A stretch of DNA of 64,000 nucleotides, taken from NCBI GenBank assembly GCA_964020085.1, contig OZ026607.1:1156603-1220602 (forward strand), in the 5' to 3' direction. The DNA is from Micromussa lordhowensis. Taxonomy: Eukaryota > Cnidaria > Anthozoa > Scleractinia > Lobophylliidae. Below, piece after piece: positions 36,193 through 49,730 of the stretch (positions within the stretch are counted from its first letter, which is position 1; each line of letters starts with the position of its first letter). Both the position numbers and the translations under genes were made by a program. The notes below the pieces were generated by a model. It was not told the DNA's origin, ran no database searches, and worked only from the letters and a program-made list of their open reading frames with translations.

Positions 36193-39100
36193 CTAGCTTA
36201 CAGCAGCTGCAGAGCCTTGTGGGACAGGGCTTGATGTACCAGATGCGACACTCGGTGATGGCATAAATGCAGAGTTTGCCAGTTCCAGCAGTGCATCAGC
36301 ACCGGCAATATCACTCAGTTTTTCAGCCCTGCTATCTTTGCGGCCCCGTTTAATACAGGATGCAGGCCTGTCCCGGCTAGCTGTGCGTTTTCTTTCAATT
36401 TCATCTTCAAATCCTTGCCCGTAACCACTGTCGCTCAACTTATCACTCAGCTCATCCTTAACAACCTTCTCCATAGTCTCTTCAATTTCACTGTCATCTT
36501 CGTCATCGGAGTCGCCATGATGATCAAATTCAAACTCGCCATCAAGAGATGAGTCAGGTGAGATGTCTTGTCTCATCTTCACAGCATCAATCTTACTAAG
36601 AGATGATGACAAGGGTTTTCTGTTGTTTCTGTAAAGTGAATTTAATTAAAACACTTGTTACGTCAAAAAATTATTAAAATGTTCACAGGTTATATAAAGT
36701 GAAAACTTTCGGCTGTCTCACTACAGCCTTCGATGGATAAAAATGGAAAAAATGACCATTACAAATAGCTACAAAAACAGGTAGGACTATAAAGGGAATT
36801 CATTAAAATGGGGAAAAAATGTAAGTGTTAATAAACTAATTGTTCTTTTTTAAAAGAATAGAGTATTTTTTGGGGGGGGTTTATTTTATTAAATACAAAA
36901 ATAATACAATGTCACAACAAATGAAAAAATAGTACAGAAAGAAGATAGGTGTTACAACTAATTCTTGATAATAGATGATATATAATATTTACAATAATAT
37001 ATGTTACAAACAAAAGAATAGAGTATTCATCAGGGAGCAGCCTTGAATTGTTATCTATATGATTTATTGAAGCAGTGTGCCATGATTTTAGTGTCTTGCA
37101 AATACAGAAAGAACCCTTGTCAATCACTTGAGAATTTGAAAGTAAATAGAGTGATTTGAAGACCAAGTTGGAACCTACTGTATGGCATAAGACTCACATT
37201 CCTTACGTGTTCTTTTTTTCTAGTTTCAAAAAATCTGCCAGTCTCACCTACATAACTCCATGGGCAGCACCACATTACAATGTACATGTATATTTTGTAA
37301 AGCATATTTGGATGAAGTTCAATAGACTTTTTTACCGATACGGCGGCCATCTTGAATTCTATTGTTTTGACTGAGAAATTATGGGCTGCCGAGGGGGCAA
37401 TCGCTGGAAAATTTATCGTATACACAGCTTTCAGGATAAATTTTTACTGCTTGTCTCTCATATTCCATAACAAATATTACAAGCGTTACATCTTTCCGTC
37501 ACGATATTTGGCAGTTGTTCCTACATGTATGGTTATCGAAAAATTATTGTTAAAATAGTTATCACGCCACAGTATTCTTTTTAATTATTTCTCATCTGCC
37601 CCCTGGGCATCCCATAATTTCCTCGGAATTCAAGATGGCCGCCGTATCGGTAAAAAGGTCTATTGGAGGTCACGATTTTTATATTACCTGAATTTGTTAT
37701 AACACTTGCACATTTTTTATTGTACAAGACAGTCATCAAGAAAATAGCTGACAGAGCCCCTTTAAATCTAACAAACGTTAGAGCCTCACCTTCTGTGGGA
37801 TTCTATTAGCAAGGATGAATTTCTGTCCTTTGCCATGGAAACAGCACCTGAGAATGATCCTCTGTGTCTATACAAAAACTCTTTGGCTTTTTTAACCAAA
37901 AGTTCCTCTCTATCAGTCGCAGACGGTGGACAAGATTGGCATCGCACCACTAATGGAAAAAAAATATTAACCACCTTTTTAGGCAACTACATGTACATTA
38001 CTCATTTCTATTTGTTATTTTACTTATTAATAATCCCTTTTTGCAGACATCAACATAACATAACAGTCAGTCAGTCAGACAATAAGTCAGTCACTTGGTC
38101 CGTCGCTTGGTCAGACAGTCAGTCAGTCGATAAGTCAGCCACTTATTTGGTCAGTCGGTCAGTCAGCCAGTGAGTCAGTCAAACAATCAGAAACTCAATA
38201 TGTTTCTGTCTTTCTTCAACAAATCTGGAAATTTTCTCAGAGACAATATGGTCAAGAAGCACTTACTTTCTGCCACTCGTACTTCAGGAGGTGTACTAAT
38301 CATACAGATTGTGGCCACAGCTTCTGCCTCTGCATCAGGGTCAACATCTATTTTTCCTGAAATTATGAAAATTAATGCCATTTATTCATGCCATTAAGCC
38401 CTTTAAGTTATAAGTTTGAAATAGTATTTCTCCTTGAAGGATTGTCATACATTAGTATTAGTCCCGAGGACAGGTAAATATTTGTCAACAATGTTCAGAC
38501 ATTAGCACAAGTACAGTCAGTGCCTGATTTACCGGGTTTGAAAAAGGTGCCATCCATACGTCCGGGACAAGTAGATTCCCTTTCTGGGCAAGTAACGTTT
38601 CACTCTCACTTGCCTGATTGGCAAGGGATCAGGCAAGTCGCCTGCTAACTAAATCATTAACAGAGCAAACTAAGACTTGTCCAGGGTGAGCAAAATTAAA
38701 AAGCTACTTGTCCGAAGGGCAGGCTAGAATTCATGCTTTTTTCAAGCATGAATGGTGTAAAAATGTATGGTATTGTTTAGCTGCAAAAATATCACTTCTT
38801 TACACCAAATAACATGGCACAATCAATTCTCCCTAGAGTTTAGGCCTGTTATTTAAACACTCTCTATGTGATCTGGGTGTAAAACACAAGTTCAATAATT
38901 AAGTTTCATCCCCACAGGCATGTTTTCACCCCACACATTTTGAAAGTTTTGAAATCCAACATCCCCTTCAGTACTAAAAGCCAACCTCCCCTTCAATATT
39001 GCACGCAAAAAGCCCAATGATATAGGCATGTTGCACAGGTTTACCTATTTTGTGTTATCTATACAATATCGACTTAGTTCACGATTTTCTTATGTGGTTA

Positions 39101-41600
39101 ATCATTCTTGCAGATTATAGAGTTCACCAAGAATTAAAAATATACTTAAAAGGTGCTGAAGACATACATACATGTACACTAATGTGCTTAAATCATTTTA
39201 GACAACCATTTTACTTGCTGATGACGTGTAAGGAAAACTAAACTAAACTTACCAGCATGGTTTCCTAGAGAGCTGCAGAAAGAATGACAAAGTTGAATAA
39301 GTATAACATTTAACACCCTTTTTAATATAACAAAATGGAGCTACTTAATAATGGTTCACTGTTCTGAAACTTTAACTGGGTTTGATCAGATCCTAATCTC
39401 CCAGAAACAAAAGTTACAGTGCAGCATTAACAGGAATTTCATTAACGTTTTCAGCAGGAGGGCAACTGGTTTTCACTGGTGGGCAAAACATTTTGAACCG
39501 AACTTCTTTATAAGAAAAACGTTCCTCTTCATGGTCAAACCATGCGAGCAAAACTATCCTCACAGTCGGTCAATTTTCCCGGCGCCCAGCCCTTAATGAA
39601 ACCCCCCGACTGTACTACTCGTGTGTAATCAATGTCTTCAGCAAAGCATACAAGCACTGAGTTTAATGTTTATCACATAAAAGTGAATTTACAAGACATT
39701 AAGCCACTGGGCATGGTGCATAACAAATCCACTTTCCAAGTTGCTATTTGGGCAACCTGTAACTTGGATGTGCTACCTCAACAGTCATTTTCACTAACCA
39801 AAATCAGTTTTCTCACTAGCAGGAATGAAAATCAAAACAATGTGATCTATAACCATACTGTGGATTACCCTTTCAATCCGGTCACCAACCGGCCACAAAA
39901 ATCTGGCTGTATTATTTAAAGGGGTTCTTTAAATAAGAAACTGACTGAATGAGCTATTGTTTGGGCCATAACAACAAGCTGGCCATATTAACGGAATGAC
40001 CATAAGATGAGGTTCCCCTGTGCTTCTGTAATTTGCATTTGTTTTTAGATTTTGGGACAGGAAAAAAGCATCTTCAAGACCGACCTACAACTTTCTTCAC
40101 ACACCAACTTGGGAACAGCAATTGAGTTCAGTATACTGTATGTGGAAATTCATTATACATGTATCTGAGTTTAGTAAAATAAAAAAAAAAGTTTGTGTTT
40201 GATGTGTGTACATACATCTACATTTGTATAGTAATAACAATAAGCATTTAGAAATCAACTGCACCTGCCAGATCCGTTATTCTGTGGTGATGGTGGTGGT
40301 GTGGTTAGAAGATGGTGATATGGATGAAGAGCTGGTGTTTTTCTAAGTGCTTGCAGAAGGTTGGGACGATATTCAGGATCTACAGTCCACAATGATCCTT
40401 TACCAACGTTCTGTAGGTAAAACTATTCTAGTGAGTCAGACCTGTCTTAAGCTTAAAATATCAACTCTCCTTACTGACTGTGACACATTTCTTGTAATGT
40501 TAGTTCTGAGAATTTCATTGTACATCATAATACCTCTGCTAAAAGGATTTCCTTATTCTGTCCAACCATTTACTACCAGTCCAATCATTTACTACTGTTT
40601 TTAAAGGGACATGGATAAAACCTTGGTGTGTGAACATTCAATTGAAAGCTATTCAATAAAATACAGTTGAACCTCACGTAAGCGACCACTCAAAATGTTG
40701 AGCCCAGGTGGTCACTTACGGGAGGTGGTTGCTTATGAGAGCTTATACCATACTGGGCCAACATTTTGCCTCAATTTAGCATATGGTAAATGCAGAGACT
40801 TTAATGTACACCATCTTTATTATCCAATTTCTGCTCTATCATTTGTCAAGTGGTCACTTACAGAACGTTGAAGAGAAGTGGACGCTTACAAGAGGCGTTC
40901 ACAACCAGAGGTGTAACTGTAATTTCATGCAGCACTGTCTATTTTCAACATTTCTACAGGTGGAAATGACTGTTACAAAAATGCTAAAATTTGTACTTTA
41001 AACACATTTCTGTTTAATACTAACCTGCCCTTTGTCCTTATCCACTTTCTTGAAACACTTGTTCAAAGATAAGTTGTGCCGCACTGAGTTCTTCCACCCA
41101 AGTCTTGCATCCCGGAAATAAGGAAAATGCTCCATGATCCAGTTATAAATGTCCTTCACTGGTAACTTCTTCGAGGGTGCTTCCTCAATGGCCATGAAAA
41201 TAAGAGATGAGAATGAATATGGAGGTTTTGATGGGCTCTTCCGTTTGTTTGCCAAACTGTCTGGAGAGAGAGGTCCTTTAGCCTGTCCCCCTCTGGGAGG
41301 GGTGTCGAGAATGTCACCATTTGTGTCTCTGGTAGGGGACATGGGCGGCACTGTCGCTGACACCTCAAAGCCTTTCAAAATGTCATTGTTTTGTAGCCAG
41401 TTAAGGCTCGTTAAGTCATCATCGGGGTCCCCCTTCTCTGTTCTGATGGCGCTAAAACAGCTACTGCTCAAGTTGATTTTTGTGCTTTCATCAAAGGAGC
41501 TTCTGAAGCTTGCACCTCCAACAGATTTACTAAGAGACAGATAAGGTTTAGAAGAAGCCTTCAATTTATCCAGCTCTGGCTTACGTATAGGTGGCATCAT
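36193..41600 (-). CDS. FOXN3: FOXN2/FOXN3-type forkhead transcription factor
   Basis: Coding exons (minus): 41025-41600, 40265-40410, 39253-39272 (20 nt), 38267-38356, 37790-37949 and 36193-36628. Phases agree and give 475 residues (human FOXN3 about 490). Residues about 125-215 form the winged-helix DNA-binding domain: [32 protein letters not shown], recognition helix [16 protein letters not shown], then [20 protein letters not shown] from exon 2. Other FOXN2/3 marks are MPPIRKPE at the start, [41 protein letters not shown] and a final ALLELAN. It is a nuclear, sequence-specific regulator; FOXN3 in vertebrates is a cell-cycle checkpoint repressor (family knowledge). FOXN2 and FOXN3 arose by vertebrate duplication, so the symbol denotes the pro-ortholog. 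The ATG lies 4 bases inside an exon, so 5' UTR exons must exist. Confidence 0.92.
36990..37280 (-). mobile_element. Penelope-like retroelement fragment (GIY-YIG end) in a FOXN intron
   Basis: On the minus strand, 37198-37275 encodes [20 protein letters not shown], a GIY-YIG-type pattern (YVGeT.R....R..EH) as found at the C-terminus of Penelope-like elements. In a shifted frame 37014-37061 encodes [16 protein letters not shown], also typical of that tail. Frames are broken, so it is a dead remnant. It abuts the inverted-repeat element at 37321. Confidence 0.6.
37320..37665. mobile_element. MITE with 39-bp terminal inverted repeats in a FOXN intron
   Basis: 37321-37359 (AATAGACTTTTTTACCGATA and so on to GAATTC) is mirrored by 37626-37664 with one mismatch. 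An inner pair 'aaattatgggctgccgaggg' / 'catcccataatttcctcgg' extends the stem. Total length is about 345 bp. No clear target duplication. The arms contain GGCGGCCATCTTG, a YY1-site-like motif, on both ends. Confidence 0.85.
38055..38185. repeat. Degenerate CAGT tetranucleotide repeat in a FOXN intron
   Basis: Dense CAGT/AGTC units interrupted by AATAAGTC, CACTTGG and similar. Apparent ORFs here follow from the repeat. A shorter relative is at 61198-61270. Confidence 0.85.
39253..39272 (-). other. 20-nt micro-exon of the FOXN gene
   Basis: Acceptor CTTTCTGCAG and donor CTG|GTAAGT. It is the only bridge I found that restores frame between exon 2 (ending phase 2) and the [11 protein letters not shown] exon (entering phase 1). 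It encodes S-SLGNHA-G. Confidence 0.7.
40668..40920. mobile_element. Interspersed element with 'agcgaccact' repeats in a FOXN intron
   Basis: Starts ACAGTTGAACCTCACGTAAG and ends GAGGTGTAACTGT, an imperfect inverted pair. It contains several direct and inverted copies of 'gtggtcacttac' and 'gtaagcg'. Non-coding MITE-like repeat. Confidence 0.55.
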
Positions 41601-41604
41601 AAAC

Positions 41605-44600
41605 CTGCAAATGATAAATATAAATTATCTTAAGAAATGCGAAAGAATATTCTAGGGAGTCTGAAGTGCTTAGCCACACATACTTAATTGCTCATAAATA
41701 TTTGTAGGGCTATTTTAAACATTCTGAAATGCTAAGAATAAGCTTTACTTTTTACCTGATGAAGGTACCACTGCTAACAATTTTTTAAAATCAAGCATGA
41801 TAATATATATATATAACTCATTAAAACAAGCCTGTTAGAAACAAAAGATGAACACATCTAACATAATAACTAAACAAACACATACAATTATATGGCAACA
41901 TCAAAGGAATTATTTTACAAATATAAGCCAAAAAATGATTTTTCCTAAACAGTACTCAAATACAAGTAAGAAACTGACTCCATTTTAAGAAGGAAATGAA
42001 AAAAACAATCAAAAATCATTTTATTCCAGATATGAGACATGTAAATTTTGTTCAGTTTTAGTCACAGTAGACAATGAGCTGTCAAGAGCAAACAGGTTTT
42101 TTCACAAGCAATATAAACAAAGCCAAATATCTCCTAGCAACGGAAGAATATCAAAGAACTGAAATCTGTCAGGGAAAAATTAGCTTATCTAGCAAAAAAA
42201 GAGAGCTTGTAGACCAAATTTGTTGTGTTAAACAAATATTTTCTCCACTTCTTTGTTTCAAACAGTTTACAAAAGGTACATCATTATTTTTCATACTGAA
42301 GTAATTCAAAACAAGAATTCCCAGACACACATGAACTAATAATTAATTGTGGAGGTGAAGAAAAAGAAATTTTGACTTTCAAATGAGAAATGTTAAAACA
42401 TCTGGCTATTTCTGAAGATGACTACAGTATGTGTGTACAGAACTTTACAGTGCACATAAAAATAACCCTTGGAACTGCTAGAGGTAACCTTACTCTTAAA
42501 AAGATGGAGGGGGAGAAATAAAACAGCACTGCAAAAGGAGATTATTTTGTAACATTTTGAGCGATGACCACAGTGTAATAAAGTCAGAATTTATGTGACC
42601 CTTACAACAATGTCAGTTTATCATGTAGGTACTGTATACAGCAAGTCAAATTGAGAAAACATTTTTGCTGCAATTTACTTTATGTAATATAATATCTGTG
42701 AAGCCTGAAGTGACCTTGGGAACAGAATGAAATGCTAATAAGTGTATAACTTAACTACACCTGACGCATGCCTTGACAAATCAGAAGAGCTTGTTTCTCT
42801 ATGCCTGTGTAAGCTACATGTATATACTACAACTTATGTGTTATACCAAAGGTATGTGGTTTCAAGCTGAAATAGGAAGAGTTAGATGACCAAAAATAGA
42901 GTTTGAAAAAAGGAACTAATCAAGAAATCTTACAACATACAATGAAGGCACATGTTTATTTCACCTGTCATTACAAGACATCTTATCTTCAAAATGGGAA
43001 AAAGTGAGACAGAAAAAATGAAAGGTCACTGAATTTACAAGAATGCAAACGCACATGTTTCAAGTCTGATAAACAGACAGGTTTTTAAAAGGTCAGGTCT
43101 GAAAAGGACATGAAAGCATTTTTTTCTGTCTGGAATAGGCGTGTCTTGAGAGCCATGTGCAACACAAGTCCGATACAACAGAAAAGAAACTGACGGGAAA
43201 AAGTGACATTAACATGTTTTGCATCACGCCATATTCGAGACTGGACTTGAGTACAGAACTAGGCAGAAGTTACTCCAATAACATGTTGGGCCAGCAGTTA
43301 GGTGGAAAACGACACATGGCAATAGCATACCATGGTTTGTTGACAAGTTATTTTAAATGCTTGCTGCAGTAGGTGTCGTCTGATACTACCAAATGTACTC
43401 CTTGTGGATTCGTACAACCATTCAAAATACATGAACAGTTAATATTATCATGTACTTAACTCCAAGGCCACATCAAAAAAGTGTTCAGCTTAAAGCTCTG
43501 TGTTGTCTAGGCTTATAGCTTGTACATGTAGATTGTGGTCCCACAGGGACATGGGCCAGAAACCACGCCTATGTCAACAAAAAATGTTATCTTTTCAGCA
43601 GCTGCTGGCTTACTTGGACAAGCAAACAGTTTAAACTTAACTTCAAAATAGCAAAAAAATCTGTTAATATTGTTAATTTTAAACTTTTGTATGAACATCT
43701 AGTTAGCTACCTTATATGTACTCTCTCTGTGAATGTAAGCTTTTTTTGTCTTGCTAAACAGATACATGTACTCCATTTGACCGCAAATTGCATGATCACA
43801 GATCAAGCATCATAACTGTGAACTGAAAAATGTCAGCTACTCGTAAAGAGCTATGTGTTATGTTAAGTGTGCACTACAAAATCGATAAAAGAACAGAAAA
43901 GTCCATTATTAGTCGTCTGATAACATTGATTTCTAAAAATTGAATGTATAACAACCACACATATGGCAACAGCATTACCCAAGCTAAGAAGATTGTGTAA
44001 TCAATATGCCTGATCAACAAGTCAGGAACAGGGGAGCTGTTTTTGCCAACAAGAGGAGATAGAATTTCACTGAGAAGAATTTGTGCAATCCTTGTACAGA
44101 TTGCATCCAGAAATTTTACCAGACACTAGAAAACATTGAAAAAACACAGCGAATTACAAATTTGCTGTTAAAAAGAGCCATTTATTAGTCGTAAGTACTT
44201 ACTTGATATTGCATGTTCTAGAACAGCTATTTATGAAAGGTCAAATAGTTCGACTCCCAGCAGGATATAAACACAAGAATTAGCTATTCATTAAACAAAC
44301 AGTAAAAATTGTTTTCAACCTCAAGATTAGCCTAGAATATGTTTTCATATACCTTTTTGCCTATACAGTTCTTTCTGAAACATTATCTCCAGCTTTACCA
44401 CTAAGCCTCTAGTGCCAACTAACTCAGATTAACCCACTCAACCCAAACAGCATTGTTTACTATTTAATAAATGATTCAATTGTGATTCAAACTATTCCTG
44501 ACCAGCACTTATGACCTACATGTAAGTGCAATTTTGCATTCAGGCCTGTCTTCTTCCAGAAAAATCTGGCTTGTTCGTCGTAAAACAGAAACATATTTTT

Positions 44601-47600
44601 TACATGAACAGTCCTGTTAAGTAAATTAATTCCTGAAGTTATTTGGCAATTTCTGGTATTAGGACTGAATTTCACTAAAGAAATGGGATATGAGAGGTGG
44701 GATGAATGCCTACTGAAAGAAATATGATGTAACTGCCAGTCCCTGATAGGAGGTTAACAAGTTTTAATCTTCACCTTATAATCTTGCTCAGGAAACCACA
44801 ACCTCTTGTATTTGATTACAAACATGCTATTTAAAGCTGAGAGTTGGACAGTGATCCTCTGGGCGGGTCAAAACAGGAACAACATAATCTTGTGATGCAA
44901 GGATCAGAACAGACAAGAACACTTGACATCAGTCTTAACTTCAAGGTTCACAAATCAAAATATAAGAAAACTGTTTCCCTCTGAAAGCAATGAATGTCAC
45001 AAAAAGGTACACAACATTAAGTAACGATCTACAATAACTAAGTGGTATTTTGCATCAGAGCTGTATTCATGATTGAACGTTTAGAATCAATCAGTGATAA
45101 AAAAGGCCTAGACTGACCTTTGTCACTTGATGAACAACCATTATTACACAACAGTCTTTCAATAATGTGACACAAAATACGCTTACAACAGTTTGTGCAG
45201 AACAGTATGGGCTGATTGCAACATAAAGTTTTGTCGCAACTTTTTTTTGTCAGCCAGTAACTTTTCATTACTTAATTGGACACAAGGAAAATTGAACTTT
45301 GATATTGCATCTTGGCATACATGGTAGCTATTTATAAAGAAAATAAAAACTGATCTATTTGTATGATTGCGTATTAACTAAAAATCGGAGCTGATGACTG
45401 ACAATGTTGCACACATCGTGGATTTATGCGGTGCAGAACCCCCCCCGCCTCCCTTTACAAAAAATTGCTTAATGTGTGAAACATGTATTAAGCAAATGTT
45501 ACTAGTTAAAACACAAAAGTTACAAAAAAAAAACTGACAAGTAAGTTTTTTTTCGGCTACAAAACTTAAGTGACATGTATCCAAAATCTACAGTTTACAG
45601 TACATTTTGCAGAGAGGAAATACATGTAGATCTGATACTGACACAATTTAAGTCCAAGAATCTACTTATAAAAAAAATTCCTGTTTGTAGAAAAACTATT
45701 ATACACTTGAAGCAAGCTTGGTTCCTATGGAAATAGACTTAACTCTCAATCAATTGTGCTACACATTACAAATTTTCAGTTGAAATACTGTCCAATCTAC
45801 ATGTAAGCTGAGTGTTAAACTTTTTTTTTTCCAGCAAAACATTTAGTTACTTGGAATGAGTTAGTTTAGAAAACTTTACAAAACACTAAAACTCACTGGA
45901 GAAAGAACTCTTTGAACTTAGTGTATAGTAAACACAGACCAATGTGACAAAAGTTTTTAAAGTGTTAACTAGACTACGTAAACTAGATATACAATGTAAT
46001 TAACTTGCTCACTTTTGTTAAGAAAGCTGCTTAAAAACTACACAGAGGAAAACACCTACCTATGAACAAATTACAAAACACTGGCGGTGGTAGATGTAAA
46101 TGGGTACTTCATAATAAAATTTATTTTCATTCTCTGGTTGAAAATTGGCTTTCTTTAAAATTATGTTACTTCTAATGATTTTGTGATACATCAGTGCAAT
46201 ATCTCCTTGTTGATGATTTGCTTAATTCTCAATACCTACATGTATCTTCCTGACAATATATTGATATTGTAAGGAGACTTCACATGCTGATTCATTGAAA
46301 TATAATCCACCAAGACAAATGTCCTCTGACATCTCACTGTTTTGCCAGCAAATGGTGGCTGTCCTCAACTACATGTACTTTTCCTCACCCCTAATGCAAA
46401 ATTGATTTCTATTTGTTCGCACAACACAATTTCACCCTGCTTTGGGAGGATGGGGAGTTTGCAAAATTGCACAATCGCTTGTCAGTGAAACTGAATTTCA
46501 CAATGCCTGCTATTTCGCTAAGTGTCAATGACATTTTTCTCTCATTGCAGTTCATTTAGTCTTGCTAATATGGGAAGATTAAGAAAATATCATAAAATGA
46601 CAAATAAAATTACATGAATTCATAACTCTGTATGAATGTAGGAACGTAAAGGAGATTTTCCAGCAATTTGAGAATTTTACAGTAATGGCATTTATACCGT
46701 ACATAAACATAAAACTACTGATTGGATATGTATGATTTTGTCTATGTGTACTACAGCAAGCAAATATTGGGTTTTTATTAAGCTAAGCAACAGACAAGTG
46801 GAATGTATAAAAATTCAAATACAGTGTAAAAAGTGGTAATTTTGACAGTGAAATACAGATTAAAACACTGACATAATTTCCTTTAACAAGATTGGTACAA
46901 AATAAATGATTTGTGGATGAACAATAAGTCCATAGATACCCACAGAGAATCCCATAGCAGCAGGAGCTACATCTGTAATGGCAACATTTTTGTGCTTACC
47001 GGGATCCTTCGTGTTACTCACCCAGTGACACAAGTCATATACTCAGAGAACGCCCGTGTGCGATCTAAAAGTCTAAGAAGCTACAGGATTTGAACATGTA
47101 GAAAGTCAGATCTTTTCTGAGCATATGGCTTGTGTCATTGGTTGAAAAACAGATTCCACAGGGTTTTTCCCACTGTTTATGAGCAATGGTTTATTGCCAT
47201 GACAACAGTGTGACAGTAACCATACGACAAAACCACCCTAAATTAAAATAAAAACCTCAATTCTGCACGATATCTATATTCATGTGATAAAAAGGTACAA
47301 ATTAGCATGGGGTACAGCAAATTGCATATTTATAGGAGAGATTCTAAAATTAAGCTCAAATTCTACATTAGCCACATTTATAAATATCAAATAAAATCAA
47401 CAACTGGTACAAATTCCTTTCACAAAAAGTCACTGCCAATGAAAATGGTGCCAGTTTTTCACAGAAGTCAGCTGTTATAGTAGAACTTTAAAGAAATTAG
47501 TCTCTAGATCAAATCTTAATATTTTAGCCTGGCAGAATAATTATTACAAGGCTATTTTCATTCATGAATGTAAACAAATTGAAATGAAGCAGTGTGGTCA

Positions 47601-49648
47601 AAACATAATTCAATCTCACAGCAAATATTTTCCATTGAAAATAATTAGTACTCAGCTTTTAAGCTAATTTTACTGCACAGCGCGGATTGGCTATACTGTT
47701 TGCCTTGAATTCTTTCAAGTTTTTGGACAAACTGCCGTGTTATAGTCATAAAAATTGGCCAAAACAGAACTATCCACTGTATTGACTCTGTCAACAAGTG
47801 CAAAAGTCAAGTTTGTTCAACGATTCAAGAGATTTTTAGGAAAGAAAATAGTAACTATATTCATGAATGCAAAAAGTATTTCGCCAATATGGCATCGATT
47901 AATTTTATCTCTAGAACATATGGAAAGTGAAAACTACATGCTGACGGGCGAAAATTTTATTAATAATATTATTTCGCTCCAGTCGAAAAAACAATTCTTG
48001 TATGCTTTATTTAACGAAAAGTTGTGCGCTGTGTTGCAGATTTTTAAAAAAAACAAACTTGTTGTGTTCTCTGTTGCCCAGACATTTAATCTTTGTTTTC
48101 TTTGGTTGCAAGAAAATTAATATAAATCGAAAAATAGATAGCTGGGGGGAAAGGGATTTCTTCTTAGCTTGAAATCGACGTTGTTGCTTTCCAAAATGTC
48201 CAATGCACGCAATGTGAAAAAAACGTCGACGTTCTGGAACGTTATAAAGATTCTACTATAGTTATGTTTTCGAGATAAATTGATTGATCGATATTGTTCC
48301 TGAGCTTTTAAAATCTATTCAAAACAATAGCATAAGCCACAAGCTACATGTAACAAGAAATTAAAAAACACACCATGCCAGATTGAATTACAAAAACACA
48401 GTCCTAAGTGGACTTTGCTGCAGCGTTAGCTACAGATGTTCAACAGAATGCCATCGTGGAGTCGTTTGAAGGAATTCCACACAACACTGCGTTCATTTGG
48501 ACGCTTTGAAAGCGCGTCAAACTTCCTTCACACTAAAAAACATGCTTCATGATTAATTTATCTTTATTAGATATTCTTTTTATTTTCTGCGAAGAACGTC
48601 GTAACCTCAGGGACATAACTCCAGAAGTTATGAGTTGCGACGACAATGGATTTGCTGGAAAGAGCTGTACAGTGAAAGACAGCGCGGAAAAATGAGTCAA
48701 AACGTTCGACCGTTAAAGAATAATCGAGACGTTAGTTACCTGTTGTCGCGCACTCTACACCCTACTGCCATGCGGCCGATTTAATAATATATTGAAATTT
48801 TACGATCTGAAAGACAAAGAGCTCACAAAGAAATCGTTTGAATAGCATTTGAAGCGTAGGCCTTCTTAAATCGCTGTAAATTACTCTTTCGACGACTTCT
48901 AGAAACAGAATCGTGGTCTGGTTTGCGAATAAATCCGCTTGAATGATTCCTTTGATATTCTCGAACAACACAATCGCCTATAATAGAATGCACACACTTT
49001 ACTATTTCCGAAAAGAACAAAAATTGGTCCCAAAGGATGTCCTTGATAATTCGCACACTAGAGCAGACCATGACATAAGCCACATCCAGGTAGACTGATG
49101 TTGTTCTGTCGCATGAAAGTAAGGGAAGAACTAAAGAAACGAAACTGAAATTATAGGAATTTTTACAAGCCGAACGAACTTCTTCATATATCTTAATGTG
49201 CTTTGTAGATCGCACAAATGCGCTCCAAAAATACACGTGTTAAAAAAGATATTCATTACAAATAGTACTCACATGTTGACATGACTCTGAAGTTAATCTG
49301 AATTTATCAAAGTTTGGTGTTTGACTTTCGCTGGGCCCTGATTTTTTGCGCCGATAACTTTCAGTGAATCATGCCATGCTTATTGAAATATGGAGGCCAC
49401 AAACAAAAACTTCAACTTCCCACAGGCAGTCTTTGCGATGATTTAGCGAACGGCTTTGAGTCCATATTGTCACAAATACCAAGGACGCTTCAGGAAACAG
49501 CCACTGCAAAGACCTAAGCAGTGATTTGGAATTAAGGCCGGAGTTCCGGCGAAAAGTTCATAGAGATTTTCCACACGCCACGCAACGTGGCTTGACGAAA
49601 CTGCGAAACTAAAAAGATCATATGACACTGTAATACGAAAATGCTTAC
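41605..49648. other. 8 kb without recognisable coding sequence, possible FOXN 5' intron
   Basis: AT-rich with only short ORFs. An acceptor (TCATTTGCAG) lies just before the FOXN start exon, so an upstream exon must exist. The nearest well-bounded candidate is at 49649-49730. I found no conserved coding exon in between. Confidence 0.5.
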
Positions 49649-49730
49649 CTCAAATTCGCCAGTTATCCTCTTCAGTTCATCATCGAGGCTTTCTCTTATT
49701 TCTTGGCCTTCGTAGTGTTGCAGAACGGCG
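49649..49730 (-). other. Candidate 5' untranslated exon of the FOXN gene
   Basis: 82 bases bounded by CTTGTTTCAG and GAATTTGAG|GTAAGC. One frame is open (AVLQHYEGQEIRESLDDELK...), but joining it in that frame to the FOXN start exon hits a stop. In the frame of the FOXN ATG there is a TAA upstream, as expected for a leader. It could alternatively be a coding exon of an unrelated gene whose partners I did not find. Confidence 0.3.

Noticed and set aside
44230..44280. tRNA-like box B (GTTCGACTCCC)
   Set aside because: No cloverleaf, no acceptor stem and no box A at the right distance.
47755..48120. 121-codon plus-strand ORF
   Set aside because: The start codon is not ATG in context (TTG-type), composition follows the local AT-rich background, and no domain is visible.
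48823..49236. 137-codon minus ORF
   Set aside because: No recognisable domain. It could hide an exon (arginine/serine-rich end), but I found no partner exons.
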